From: Mycolicibacterium porcinum
GTDB lineage: Bacteria > Actinomycetota > Actinomycetes > Mycobacteriales > Mycobacteriaceae
Direction of reading: 5' to 3'
DNA length: 64,000 nt
NCBI GenBank assembly: GCA_002086835.1
Contig: MVIG01000007.1
Coordinates: 248,001 to 312,000 of the forward strand
The translations under genes and the position numbers were made by a program. Under the pieces are notes generated by a model. The model was not told the DNA's origin. It saw nothing but the letters and a program-made list of their open reading frames with translations, and did not search any database. Shown here piece by piece: positions 26,222 through 35,769 of the stretch (its first letter is position 1; each line of letters starts with the position of its first letter).

Positions 26222-27004
26222 ATGAGCACCATCGCAGATGACATGGCACTGGCCCTCGAACTGGCCGACCAGGCCGACACCTTGACCATGGACCGCTTCG
26301 GCGCCCTGGATCTGCATGTCGAGACCAAACCCGACCTGACCCCGGTCACCGACGCCGACCGCGGCGCGGAGGAAGCACTGCGGGCCTCACTGGCCGCGGC
26401 CCGCCCGGGCGACACGGTGTTCGGCGAAGAATTCGGTGGCACAACGACTTTGACCGGCCGCCAGTGGGTGATCGATCCGATCGACGGAACCAAGAACTTC
26501 GTCCGCGGTGTGCCGGTGTGGTGCACGTTGATCGCGCTGCTCGAAGACGGCGTCCCGACCGTCGGCGTGGTGAGCGCACCGGCGCTCGCCCGGCGGTGGT
26601 GGGCCGGGCTGGGCCAGGGCGCGTTCGGCTCGTTCGCCGGGGCCACGCGCAAGCTGTCGGTGTCCGGGGTTGCCGATCTCGCGTCGGCGAGCCTGTCGTA
26701 CTCGGACCTGACGACCGGATGGGAGAACCGTCGCGACCGATTCGTCGAACTCACCGACGCCGTGTGGCGGGTGCGTGCCTACGGCGACTTCTGGTCGTAC
26801 TGCATGGTCGCCGAAGGCGCGGTCGACATCGCCTGCGAGCCCGAGGTCAAGCTGTGGGACATCGCTCCGCTGGACATCCTCATCCGCGAGGCCGGCGGCA
26901 CGTTCACCAGCATCGACGGGGCCGCCGGCCCGCACGGCGGCAGCGCGCTGGCCACCAACGGAGCGCTGCACGCCACCGTGCTGGACCGGCTCGCGAGCAA
27001 CTGA
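26222..27004 (+). CDS. hisN: histidinol-phosphatase, inositol-monophosphatase superfamily
   Basis: A 260-residue Mg-dependent phosphatase. Metal-site motifs are present: FGEEFGG (first Glu), [19 protein letters not shown] (DP-I-DGT) and [17 protein letters not shown] (WD). This sequence fits the Rv3137-type HisN that dephosphorylates L-histidinol phosphate in histidine biosynthesis. Other family members act on inositol or fructose phosphates, and this cannot be excluded. ATG 26222 is preferred over an upstream extension that overlaps the divergent gene. It ends 3 bases before the convergent oxidoreductase gene. Confidence 0.85.
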   Translation: MSTIADDMALALELADQADTLTMDRFGALDLHVETKPDLTPVTDADRGAEEALRASLAAARPGDTVFGEEFGGTTTLTGRQWVIDPIDGTKNFVRGVPVWCTLIALLEDGVPTVGVVSAPALARRWWAGLGQGAFGSFAGATRKLSVSGVADLASASLSYSDLTTGWENRRDRFVELTDAVWRVRAYGDFWSYCMVAEGAVDIACEPEVKLWDIAPLDILIREAGGTFTSIDGAAGPHGGSALATNGALHATVLDRLASN

Positions 27005-27006
27005 GC

Positions 27007-27924
27007 TCACGGCTGGATGACAAACCGGCCCCGCACTCCGCCTTTGGCGACCGCCCGGTGGGCATCGGCCACCTGATCGAGCGGTAGCACCGCATGGACC
27101 CGCGCCGGCAGCCGACCCACCGCCGCACGCGCGAGGAGTCCGGCCAGCCTGGGCCCGTCAGGGTGGGCCACCACGGCCGTGACGGCAATGCCGCGTTCGG
27201 CGGGCAGCGCAGCACTTGGCTGTACCCCGACGAACTGCCCACCGTCGCGCACGAGCGCGAGCGCCGCCTGCTGCATCGCGCCGGCATCGGCGACCGCGTC
27301 CCACCCCGGCTCGGCGTCGGCTGTGAAGTCCGCCCCGAGACCGCGGACGAACTCCTCGTCGTGTTCGCGGGCCAGACCGGTCACCTTCCAGCCGCGGTCC
27401 TGGACGAGCACGACGAGGTACCCCCCGACCGCGCCGGCCGCGCCGGTGACCAGCAGGCGGGACCCACCGGCAGGTGGATCGCCGAGCAGATCGAGTATCT
27501 GTGCCGCGGTCAATCCGTTGAGCGGCACGGTCGATGCTGTGCTCAGATCCAGCTCGTCGGGTACGACGGCAACGTCGTCGACGGCTACCACCAGGAGCTC
27601 GGCGTACGTGCCGTAGTCCCGGTCGAATCCGGCCACCACCCCGGCGACCCGCGTGCCCACGGCCAGATCCACACCGGGACCGGCGGACTCGACCGTGCCC
27701 GCGAATTCCCAGCCGAGCCCGGTCCAGTTCGGCTGGTTCACCAGCCCGAGATCGTGGAATACACCGGCGGCCACACCGAGGTCGACAGGGTTGACCGCCG
27801 CCGCGGCGACCTTCACCCTGACCTGGCCGGGCCCCGGCTCGGCAAGTGGGACATCAACGATCTCGATCGACTCCGGCCCGCCCGGAGTACGGACGACCGC
27901 GGCGCGAAACGTGGCGACAGACAT
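27007..27924 (-). CDS. NADPH:quinone oxidoreductase-like MDR protein
   Basis: A 305-residue zinc-independent medium-chain dehydrogenase/reductase. The N-terminal GroES-like domain (VAAAAVNPVDLGVAAGVF, GWEFAGTVESAGPGVD) lacks the zinc Cys cluster. The Rossmann domain has LLVTGAAGAVGGYLVVLVQ (about 161-179). The C-terminus (ADAHRAVAKGGVRGRFVIQP) is typical of quinone reductases. The ATG has GAGGAG upstream. The gene is divergent from an HxlR regulator with a single N-terminal cysteine across a 20-bp palindrome, the same arrangement as the qor2/QorR pair of Corynebacterium. A role in quinone or electrophile stress is therefore likely. Confidence 0.85.
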   Translation of the reverse strand: MSVATFRAAVVRTPGGPESIEIVDVPLAEPGPGQVRVKVAAAAVNPVDLGVAAGVFHDLGLVNQPNWTGLGWEFAGTVESAGPGVDLAVGTRVAGVVAGFDRDYGTYAELLVVAVDDVAVVPDELDLSTASTVPLNGLTAAQILDLLGDPPAGGSRLLVTGAAGAVGGYLVVLVQDRGWKVTGLAREHDEEFVRGLGADFTADAEPGWDAVADAGAMQQAALALVRDGGQFVGVQPSAALPAERGIAVTAVVAHPDGPRLAGLLARAAVGRLPARVHAVLPLDQVADAHRAVAKGGVRGRFVIQP

Positions 27925-28000
27925 GAAAACTCACTCCTCTGGAACCTTGTGGTGAACTGCTTCCTACTCCACGATGGAGGGGTAGCTCTCCAATAGGAAG

Positions 28001-28020
28001 TACGCACTTCGAAGTGCGTA
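28001..28020. promoter_or_regulatory. 20-bp perfect palindrome, probable HxlR operator
   Basis: TACGCACTTC followed directly by GAAGTGCGTA, a perfect palindrome centred at 28010/28011. It lies between the divergent quinone-reductase-like gene (start 27924) and the HxlR gene (start 28048), so it may repress both. Confidence 0.75.
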
Positions 28021-28047
28021 ACTCACCTCGGACCGAGAGGAGCAGAC

Positions 28048-28497
28048 GTGCCGACCACAACCGCGGCCCAGCAGCGGGCACGCGCAAAGCTCGAGTACGA
28101 CGCCTTTCTGGCAAACTGCCCCAGCCGTCAACTACTCGACCGGATCAGCGACAAGTGGGTCGCGCTGATCCTGGCGGCCCTCGGCGGCGACGGTCCGCGC
28201 CCCGGGGCCGGTGACACCGGCGAACCACGTCCGATGCGCTACTCCGAGCTCTCCCGCCGCCTCGCCGGAGTGAGCCAGAAGATGCTCACCCAGACCCTGC
28301 GCTCCCTCGAACGCGACGGGTTGCTGACCCGGACGGTAACCCCGAGCGTGCCGGTCACGGTCACCTACGAGCTCACCGAACTGGGCTTTTCCCTGCATCA
28401 GCTGATGATCGGGATCAAATCGTGGGCCGAGGCGCACATGGACGAGGTCCGCCTCAACCGCGAGCAGTACGACCAGGTATCGGCAGGAGAACCCTGA
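28048..28497 (+). CDS. HxlR family transcriptional regulator (QorR-like)
   Basis: A 149-residue winged-helix regulator. The conserved region starts FLANCPSRQLLDRISDKWVALIL and continues RYSELSRRLAGVSQKMLTQTLRSLERDGLLTR, the recognition-helix part of HxlR proteins. The one cysteine (Cys24) is at the position used as a thiol switch in QorR/HypR-type sensors of quinones and oxidants. GTG 28048 is chosen because GAGAGGAG lies nine bases upstream. It is divergent from a quinone-reductase-like gene and has the palindrome at 28001-28020 just upstream. Confidence 0.88.
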   Translation: MPTTTAAQQRARAKLEYDAFLANCPSRQLLDRISDKWVALILAALGGDGPRPGAGDTGEPRPMRYSELSRRLAGVSQKMLTQTLRSLERDGLLTRTVTPSVPVTVTYELTELGFSLHQLMIGIKSWAEAHMDEVRLNREQYDQVSAGEP

Positions 28498-28527
28498 TCC
28501 CAGACGGTGTGAAGTTGGTAACAGATG

Positions 28528-28555
28528 CCGTACCTTACTCCGGAGTAAGATACGG
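28528..28555. promoter_or_regulatory. palindrome upstream of fadE24-fadE23
   Basis: A 16-bp perfect core CTTACTCCGGAGTAAG (28534-28549) sits in a 28-bp inverted repeat whose outer arms are CCGTA and TACGG, with one mismatched pair. It ends 36 bases upstream of the fadE24 ATG, where a repressor could block the promoter. No dedicated regulator gene is adjacent except HxlR, which has a different palindrome. Confidence 0.65.
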
Positions 28556-28591
28556 TCAGATGCGTCGCCACGACCAGCAGAGGCAGCTGAC

Positions 28592-29989
28592 ATGACCAAC
28601 ACCCTGCCGTCCAAGAACGGCACCCCCTCCCGTCCCTCCAGCTCCGCCCGGCAAAGCGCCGTCGGACTGAACAAGCACAAGCGGACAGCGACCGACATCG
28701 GGTTGGCGCTGATCACGCCGATCGTCGGCCAGGAGTTCCTGGACCGGTACGGCCTGCGCGATCCACTGAATCGCGGCCTGAAATACGGTGTGAAGCAGGT
28801 GTTTTCGACCGCCGGCGCGGCCACCCGGCAGTTCCAGCGGATCCAGAGCCTTGGGAAGGCACCGACTCGGCTGAAGTCCAGCGGAGCCGACTACTTCGAC
28901 CTGACCCCCGACGAAGACCAGCAGATGATCGTCGAGACGGTCAAGGAATTCGCCGAGGAGATCCTGCGACCGGCGGCGCACGACGCCGACGAGGCCGCCG
29001 CCTACCCCGCGGACCTGATCGCCAAGGCCGCTGAGCTGGGCATCACCGCTGTGAACGTCCCCGAGGACTTCGACGGCATCGCCGAGCACCGCAGCACCGT
29101 GACCAACGCCCTGGTCGCCGAGGCACTGGCCTACGGCGACATGGGTCTGGCCCTGCCGATCCTGGCGCCCGGTGGCGTCGCCGCGGCGCTGACCCACTGG
29201 GGCAGCGCCGGCCAGCAGGCCACCTACCTCAAGGAATTCGCCGGCGAGAACGTGCCGCAAGCCTGTGTCGCCATCGCCGAACCGCACGCGCTGTTCGACC
29301 CCACCGCACTCAAGACCACCGCGGTGCGCACCCCCAGCGGGTACCGGCTGTCCGGGGTCAAGTCCTTGGTCCCGGCTGCCGCTGATGCCGAATTGTTCAT
29401 CGTGGCAGCACAATTGAACGGCAAGCCGGCGTTGTTCATCGTCGAGGCCTCGTCACCGGGGCTCACGGTCAAGGCCGATCCGAGCATGGGCATTCGCGCG
29501 GCCGCCCTCGGCCAGGTCGAGCTCGACAACGTGGCCGTGCCGCTTGCCAACCTGTTGGGCGAGGACGGCGCCACCGACCAGGATTACAGCGAGGCGATCG
29601 CGTTGTCCCGGCTGGGCTGGGCCGCCCTGGCCGTCGGCACCTCGCACGCGGTGCTCGACTACGTCATCCCCTATATCAAGGAACGCCAGGCATTCGGCGA
29701 GCCGATCGCCCACCGCCAGTCGGTCGCCTTCATGGCCGCCAACATCGCCATCGAGCTCGACGGCCTGCGGCTGATCACCTGGCGCGGCGCGGCCCGCGCC
29801 GAGCAGGGCCTGCCGTTCGCCCGCGAGGCGGCACTGGCACGAAAGCTCGGCACCGACAAGGGCATGCAGATCGGCCTGGACGGCGTGCAGCTGCTGGGCG
29901 GTCACGGTTACACCAAGGAACACCCGGTCGAGCGCTGGTACCGCGACCTGCGGGCCATCGGCGTCGCCGAGGGTGTCGTAGTTATTTAG
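28592..29989 (+). CDS. fadE24: acyl-CoA dehydrogenase FadE24-like
   Basis: A 465-residue acyl-CoA dehydrogenase, longer than the typical 380-400 because of an N-terminal ~100-residue extension (KHKRTATDIGLALITPIVGQEFLDRYGL). The catalytic fold follows: MIVETVKEFAEEILRPAAHDADE, then VAIAEPHALFDPTALKTTAVRT, LSRLGWAALAVGTSHAVLDYVIPYIKERQAFGEPIAHRQ (FAD contact), and QLLGGHGYTKEHPVERWYRDL. The final segment GVAEGVVVI holds the Glu at the usual catalytic position. Order with fadE23 is as in M. tuberculosis Rv3139-Rv3140. Adjacent mycobacterial fadE pairs often form mixed tetramers; that is only an inference here. Confidence 0.9.
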   Translation: MTNTLPSKNGTPSRPSSSARQSAVGLNKHKRTATDIGLALITPIVGQEFLDRYGLRDPLNRGLKYGVKQVFSTAGAATRQFQRIQSLGKAPTRLKSSGADYFDLTPDEDQQMIVETVKEFAEEILRPAAHDADEAAAYPADLIAKAAELGITAVNVPEDFDGIAEHRSTVTNALVAEALAYGDMGLALPILAPGGVAAALTHWGSAGQQATYLKEFAGENVPQACVAIAEPHALFDPTALKTTAVRTPSGYRLSGVKSLVPAAADAELFIVAAQLNGKPALFIVEASSPGLTVKADPSMGIRAAALGQVELDNVAVPLANLLGEDGATDQDYSEAIALSRLGWAALAVGTSHAVLDYVIPYIKERQAFGEPIAHRQSVAFMAANIAIELDGLRLITWRGAARAEQGLPFAREAALARKLGTDKGMQIGLDGVQLLGGHGYTKEHPVERWYRDLRAIGVAEGVVVI

Positions 29990-30029
29990 TCCAGCCGTCA
30001 TTCCTAATACCTGAGCTGAAAGACTAATC

Positions 30030-31250
30030 ATGGCAATCAATCTGGAAATGCCCCGCAAGCTCCAGGCGGTCATCGAGAAGGGCCATCAGGGCGCCGCCGA
30101 GATGCTTCGCCCGATCTCTCGCAAGTACGACCTGGCCGAGCACGCCTACCCAGTCGAGCTGGACACCCTGGCCACCCTGTTCGAAGGCATCTCGAGCGCC
30201 AAGACCATCTCGTTCGCGGGCGCCGAGGCGTTCCGTGACGACGCCAACACCAAGGGCGAGAAGGTCACCGTCAACGGCGCCAACATGTCCGCACTGCTCA
30301 ACGCGCTGGAGATCAGCTGGGGCGACGTCGCCCTGCTGCTCTCGGTGCCGCGTCAGGGTCTGGGCAACGCCGCCATCTCCTCTGTGGCCACCCCCGAGCA
30401 GCTCGAACGCCTCGGCAAGGACGTGTGGGCCGCGATGGCCATCACCGAGCCCGGCTTCGGCTCCGACTCGGCCGCAGTCACCACCACCGCGGTGCTCGAC
30501 GGCGACGAGTACGTGATCAACGGCGAGAAGATCTTCGTCACGGCGGGTTCCCGGGCCACCCACATCGTGGTGTGGGCGACGCTCGACAAGTCGTTGGGCC
30601 GGGCGGCGATCAAATCGTTCATCGTGCCGCGCGAGCATCCCGGTGTGACCGTCGAGCGCCTCGAGCACAAGCTCGGCATCAAGGCGTCCGACACCGCGGT
30701 GATCCGCTTCGAGAACGCCCGCATCCCCAAGGACAACCTGCTGGGCGATCCAGAGATCCACGTGGAGAAGGGTTTTGCCGGGGTCATGGAGACCTTCGAC
30801 AACACCCGGCCGATCGTGGCGGCCATGGCGGTCGGCATCGCCCGCGCCGCCCTGGAGGACCTCCGCGCGATCCTCACCGAGGCAGGCATCGAGATCTCCT
30901 ACGACAAGCCGGCCCACGCGCAGAGCGCCCCCGCCGCGGAATTCCTGCGGATGGAGGCCGACTGGGAGGCCGGGTATCTGTTGACCGTTCGCTCCGCATG
31001 GCAGGCCGACAACAGCATCCCCAACTCCAAGGAAGCCTCGATGGGTAAGGCCAAGGCCGCCCGGGTGGCCAGCGACATCACCCTCAAGGCCGTCGAAATG
31101 GCCGGAACCGTGGGCTATTCCGAGCAGACTCTGCTGGAGAAGTGGGCCCGCGATTCCAAGATCCTCGACATCTTCGAGGGCACCCAGCAGATCCAGCAGC
31201 TGGTGGTCGCCCGCCGCCTGCTGGGCCTGTCCTCTGCCGAACTGAAGTAG
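30030..31250 (+). CDS. fadE23: acyl-CoA dehydrogenase FadE23-like
   Basis: A 406-residue acyl-CoA dehydrogenase. FAD/substrate motifs: AMAITEPGFGSDSAAVTTTA, YVINGEKIFVTAGSRATHIVVWA, TFDNTRPIVAAMAVGIARAALED (where family members have the DxTRP loop). The C-terminal KILDIFEGTQQIQQLVVARRLLG contains the catalytic Glu. The gene is 40 bases downstream of fadE24 and in the same direction, followed by a strong terminator at 31271-31306, so the two form a two-gene operon under the palindrome at 28528-28555. Substrate chain length is not evident. Confidence 0.9.
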   Translation: MAINLEMPRKLQAVIEKGHQGAAEMLRPISRKYDLAEHAYPVELDTLATLFEGISSAKTISFAGAEAFRDDANTKGEKVTVNGANMSALLNALEISWGDVALLLSVPRQGLGNAAISSVATPEQLERLGKDVWAAMAITEPGFGSDSAAVTTTAVLDGDEYVINGEKIFVTAGSRATHIVVWATLDKSLGRAAIKSFIVPREHPGVTVERLEHKLGIKASDTAVIRFENARIPKDNLLGDPEIHVEKGFAGVMETFDNTRPIVAAMAVGIARAALEDLRAILTEAGIEISYDKPAHAQSAPAAEFLRMEADWEAGYLLTVRSAWQADNSIPNSKEASMGKAKAARVASDITLKAVEMAGTVGYSEQTLLEKWARDSKILDIFEGTQQIQQLVVARRLLGLSSAELK

Positions 31251-31270
31251 TTCGTTCGGCGACAAGACGC

Positions 31271-31306
31271 AAAACTGCCTCTTTCCACCGGGAAAGGGGC
31301 AGTTTT
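31271..31306 (+). terminator. rho-independent terminator of fadE24-fadE23
   Basis: AAAACTGCC (31271-31279) pairs with GGCAGTTTT (31298-31306), and CTTTCC pairs with GGAAAG around the loop ACCG. A T run (TTTTT) follows on the plus strand. Confidence 0.88.
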
Positions 31307-31335
31307 TCGTCTGTTGGGCCAACTAGGGTGACGCC

Positions 31336-32334
31336 ATGGACACATTCCAAGCGCTCGTCGCCCGGCAGGACGGGGACCGCGTCGTCGCGGCGGTCGAGAC
31401 ACTGCAGACATCCGAACTGCCGCCCGGTGAGGTCACCATCCGGGTGCTGTACAGCAGTGTCAACTTCAAGGACGCACTGGCACTGACCGCCAAAGGCGGT
31501 GTGGTGCGCGATTATCCGATCGTCCCCGGCATCGACCTGACCGGCGAGGTGGTGAGCTCCGACTCCCCCGACTTCGCGCCCGGCGATCTCGTGCTGGCCC
31601 ACGGCTATCAGATCGGCACCGGGCACCACGGCGGCTACGCCGAGTACGCCCGGCTGCCCGCCGACCAGGTGGTCGCTCTCGGGCCGCTGAGCCCGCAAGA
31701 AGGTGCGGCGATCGGGACCGCGGGCTTCACCGCGGCGATGAGCGTTCTCGCGCTTGTCGGCCGGGGTATCAGGCCGCCGCACGGACCGATCGTGGTGACG
31801 GGGGCAACCGGCGGGGTGGGTTCGGTCAGCGTGGACCTGTTGGCCGCCGCCGGCTACCACGTCGTGGCGTCGACCGGGAAGGCCGATCAGGCCGATCACC
31901 TTCGGTCGCTGGGTGCTTCGGAGGTGATCGGCCGGCTCCCCGCCGATCCCGACGCCAAGCCCCGGCCGCTGGGAAAGACCCGGTGGGCGGCGGCGGTGGA
32001 CTGCGTCGGCGGCGCCACCCTGGCCGACGTGTTGAGCACCCTCGAATACGGCGGCGCGGTCGCGGCCAGCGGGCTCACCGGCGGCGCGGCGCTCAACACC
32101 ACGGTGATGCCGTTCATCCTGCGCGGTGTGGCCCTGCTGGGCATCGATTCGGTGCAACTGCCCATCGAGCCGAGGCGCGAGCTGTGGGCACAGTTGGGCG
32201 GCGCGCTCAAACCACGCCACCTCGGTCAGCTCACCCACGAGGTCGACGTCAAGGATGTCGTCGCCGTGCTCGACGAGGTCCGGGCCGGTCGGTACTCCGG
32301 ACGCGCGGTGGTGAAGGTGGCCGGCGGCTTCTGA
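31336..32334 (+). CDS. YhdH/AcuI-type acryloyl-CoA reductase-like MDR protein
   Basis: A 332-residue medium-chain reductase. Family segments: SSVNFKDALALTAKGGVVRDYPIVPGIDLTG, HGYQIGTGHHGGYAEYARLPA, and the nucleotide motif VVTGATGGVGSVSVDLLAAAGYHVVASTGK, with VDCVGGATLADVLSTL and GVALLGIDSVQLP. These match YhdH/AcuI proteins, which reduce acryloyl-CoA-like enoyl-CoAs with NADPH. The place after fadE24-fadE23 corresponds to fadB4 (Rv3141) in M. tuberculosis, but a terminator separates it, so it has its own promoter. Short flanking terminators on both sides isolate it as a single-gene unit. Confidence 0.85.
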   Translation: MDTFQALVARQDGDRVVAAVETLQTSELPPGEVTIRVLYSSVNFKDALALTAKGGVVRDYPIVPGIDLTGEVVSSDSPDFAPGDLVLAHGYQIGTGHHGGYAEYARLPADQVVALGPLSPQEGAAIGTAGFTAAMSVLALVGRGIRPPHGPIVVTGATGGVGSVSVDLLAAAGYHVVASTGKADQADHLRSLGASEVIGRLPADPDAKPRPLGKTRWAAAVDCVGGATLADVLSTLEYGGAVAASGLTGGAALNTTVMPFILRGVALLGIDSVQLPIEPRRELWAQLGGALKPRHLGQLTHEVDVKDVVAVLDEVRAGRYSGRAVVKVAGGF

Positions 32335-32353
32335 CGCCGGCCATAACCCGCAC

Positions 32354-32400
32354 ATAGCGAAATCGCCCAGAACACAAGGTGTTCTGGGCGATTTCGCTAT
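32354..32400. terminator. 22-bp-arm perfect hairpin, bidirectional terminator
   Basis: Perfect arms at 32354-32375 and 32379-32400 with the three-base loop AAG (core CGCCCAGAACAC / GTGTTCTGGGCG). It lies between the convergent reductase gene (ends 32334) and antigen 85 gene (ends 32415). Confidence 0.85.
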
Positions 32401-32414
32401 CGCGTGGTTTCGGC

Positions 32415-33827
<1,413 letters not shown>

Positions 33828-33845
33828 CCATACTAAAAAGTATGG
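33828..33845. promoter_or_regulatory. inverted repeat at the monooxygenase promoter
   Basis: CCATACT (33828-33834) and AGTATGG (33839-33845) are exact complements around AAAA, ending 13 bases before the ATG of the monooxygenase gene. It partly overlaps the 19-base element at 33835-33853 that recurs upstream of the dioxygenase gene. Confidence 0.6.
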
Positions 33846-33853
33846 TAACTTCC
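33835..33853 (+). promoter_or_regulatory. shared 19-base element, copy 1 (candidate operator)
   Basis: AAAAAGTATGGTAACTTCC matches AAAAAGTAAAGTCACTTTC at 35719-35737 in 15 of 19 positions. Both contain AAGT-N6-ACTT, a short inverted repeat. One copy lies directly before the monooxygenase gene and the other before the dioxygenase gene, so a common regulator, perhaps the TetR at 40233, is likely. Confidence 0.5.
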
Positions 33854-33858
33854 GGGAC

Positions 33859-35025
33859 ATGACCTCGCCTCTCACCGCCGACTGCTCCATCACCGCCGAA
33901 TTCGTCGCGCGACTGGCCGAGCGCGCCGCCGAGGCCGAGCAGTTGCGCCGGCTTCCCGACGCGACGGTGACCGACCTCGTCGAATCCGGTTTCACCGAGC
34001 TCCTGGTGCCCGCGCGGTACGGCGGTCGGCAGGCGAATTTCCCGCAGATCCTGGATCCGGTGCGCCGGATGGCCCACGGCTGCACCTCGAGCGCCTGGAC
34101 CATCGGATTCCTGGCCCTGCACAACTGGATGTTGTCGCTGTTCGGCGAGCAGGCCCAGGAGGAGGCGTTCGCGAGCAAGCCGTTCCTGGCCCCGGCCCCG
34201 CTCGCCCCGACCGGGCGCGGGCTGCCGGTCGACGGCGGCATCCGCCTCACCGGCCGGTGGTCCTGGGCCACCGGCGTCATGCACGGGAACTGGATCATCG
34301 TCGCCGCCCTGTGCGGCCCGGACGATGCGCTCTACCCGGGACTCGCACTACTCCCCATCGGCGATGTGACCGTGGCCGACGTGTGGCACACCGACGGCAT
34401 GCGGGCCACGGGCTCCAACGACGCCATCGCCACCGAGGTCTTCGTGCCGGAGCACCGGCTGGTGAAGGTGATCGACATCTATTCCGGCACGGCTCCCGGC
34501 GCCGGATTGCATGACGGTTCCGCCTACCGGTGGCCGATGGTTCCCGCCCTGGCCCTGCTGGCGGCCATGCCTGCCCTCGGCAGCGCCGAGCGGGTCACCG
34601 AGATCTACGCGCAGCGCCTCGGCGAGCGGGTGCTGCCCTACGAAGGCGTCGTACAGAAGGACAAGCCGATCGCCCAGGCCCATCTGGCCGGGGCGCAAGT
34701 GCGGGTGCGCGCGCTGCGCGCCCTGCTCGCCGACACCGTCGGCGAGATCGAGGCCATCGTGACGGCGGGCGACCCGGTGGACAAGCCGGTACGCGCGCAA
34801 GCCCGGCTGTCAGCCGCGCACATCGTCAGCGAGTCCAAGGCCGTGATCGCCGACCTGCTGGGCGCGGGCGGGGCGAGCATCCACTTCCTGTCCAGTCCGT
34901 TGCAGCGGTTCAAGCGCGACGTCGACGTCCTGGCCGGCCACGTGGTCTTCGACTACGACACCAGCCGCGAGCTGGCCGGAGCGTTGGCCCTGGGGATGCG
35001 GATCCCCCGCACATCGATGATCTGA
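33859..35025 (+). CDS. acyl-CoA-dehydrogenase-fold flavin monooxygenase-like protein
   Basis: A 388-residue protein with the acyl-CoA dehydrogenase fold. It has the LVESGFTELLVPARYGG start, LTGRWSWATGVMHGNWIIVAA, and WHTDGMRATGSNDAIATEVFVPEHRLV; the R-x-TGS-D motif is seen in group D flavin monooxygenases such as HsaA, which hydroxylate phenols with reduced flavin from a separate reductase. The catalytic Glu motif of true dehydrogenases (EG-x-E) is absent near the C-terminus. ATG 33859 is used because the preceding region holds the repeat at 33828. It is the first gene of a run of catabolic genes, and no flavin reductase gene is adjacent. Confidence 0.75.
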   Translation: MTSPLTADCSITAEFVARLAERAAEAEQLRRLPDATVTDLVESGFTELLVPARYGGRQANFPQILDPVRRMAHGCTSSAWTIGFLALHNWMLSLFGEQAQEEAFASKPFLAPAPLAPTGRGLPVDGGIRLTGRWSWATGVMHGNWIIVAALCGPDDALYPGLALLPIGDVTVADVWHTDGMRATGSNDAIATEVFVPEHRLVKVIDIYSGTAPGAGLHDGSAYRWPMVPALALLAAMPALGSAERVTEIYAQRLGERVLPYEGVVQKDKPIAQAHLAGAQVRVRALRALLADTVGEIEAIVTAGDPVDKPVRAQARLSAAHIVSESKAVIADLLGAGGASIHFLSSPLQRFKRDVDVLAGHVVFDYDTSRELAGALALGMRIPRTSMI

Positions 35026-35035
35026 CGGAGTGCGC

Positions 35036-35593
35036 TCAGGTCTGGGCCGGCGTACACGCCAGTGCCTCGGTGATCGCCTCGCAGAACGCGGGCAGATCGC
35101 CGGGCGCGCGGCTGGTGATCAGATTGCCGTCGATGCAGACCTGCCGGTCCACCACGTTGGCACCGGCATTGCCCAGGTCGGTGCGGATACTCGGATAGCT
35201 CGTCAGCGTGCGGCCGCGCACCACGCCCGCCTCCACGAGGGTCCACGGGCCGTGACAGATCGCCGCGACGGGCTTACCCGACTGGACGAAATCGCGGACG
35301 AACGCCACCGCGTCCTTGTCGAGCCTCAATTTGTCCGGATTCACGGTCCCCCCGGGCAGGATCAGCGCGTCGAACTGATCGACCTTCGCCTCGGCGACCG
35401 TGCGGTCCACCGGGAAGGTGCCGGCCGGCTCGAGGTCGTGGTCACGGGCCTGGATCTCCCCGGCCTTGAGCGACAGCAGCTCGACGTGACCACCCTCGTT
35501 CTCGACGGCTGCGCGCGGCTGTTCGAGTTCGATCCGCTCCACGCCGTCGGCGGCAAGGATCCCGACCCTGCGGCCTTCCAATTCCCTTCTCAT
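35036..35593 (-). CDS. DJ-1/PfpI family protein (deglycase/protease-like)
   Basis: A 185-residue protein of the DJ-1/PfpI superfamily. The nucleophile elbow KPVAAICHGPWTLVEAG contains the conserved Cys, and the FDALILPGGTVNPDKLR region supplies the oxyanion part and a Glu candidate. Members act as glyoxal/methylglyoxal deglycases or general stress hydrolases; the substrate is unknown. ATG 35593 is preferred because AAAGGA lies upstream. It is on the opposite strand between the monooxygenase gene (stop 10 bases away) and the dioxygenase gene, so it is divergent from the latter. Confidence 0.88.
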   Translation of the reverse strand: MRRELEGRRVGILAADGVERIELEQPRAAVENEGGHVELLSLKAGEIQARDHDLEPAGTFPVDRTVAEAKVDQFDALILPGGTVNPDKLRLDKDAVAFVRDFVQSGKPVAAICHGPWTLVEAGVVRGRTLTSYPSIRTDLGNAGANVVDRQVCIDGNLITSRAPGDLPAFCEAITEALACTPAQT

Positions 35594-35718
35594 GACAGTC
35601 CTTTCGTCGACACCGACGGGCAGCATTGAGCTTGGGCGCCCGCTCGTGGGCTACCCCGGGAGGCCACGCCCGAAACCCGCGAAGTCGGCGCTCGGCACCC
35701 CTTGTCACCGGTTGTAAC

Positions 35719-35737
35719 AAAAAGTAAAGTCACTTTC
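35719..35737 (+). promoter_or_regulatory. shared 19-base element, copy 2 (candidate operator)
   Basis: AAAAAGTAAAGTCACTTTC with the palindrome AAAGT-C-ACTTT at 35726-35736, 32 bases upstream of the dioxygenase ATG and between it and the divergent DJ-1-type gene. It matches the element at 33835-33853. Confidence 0.5.
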
Positions 35738-35769
35738 AGTTTTCGCCCCGAACCGTTCAGGAGCCGAGC

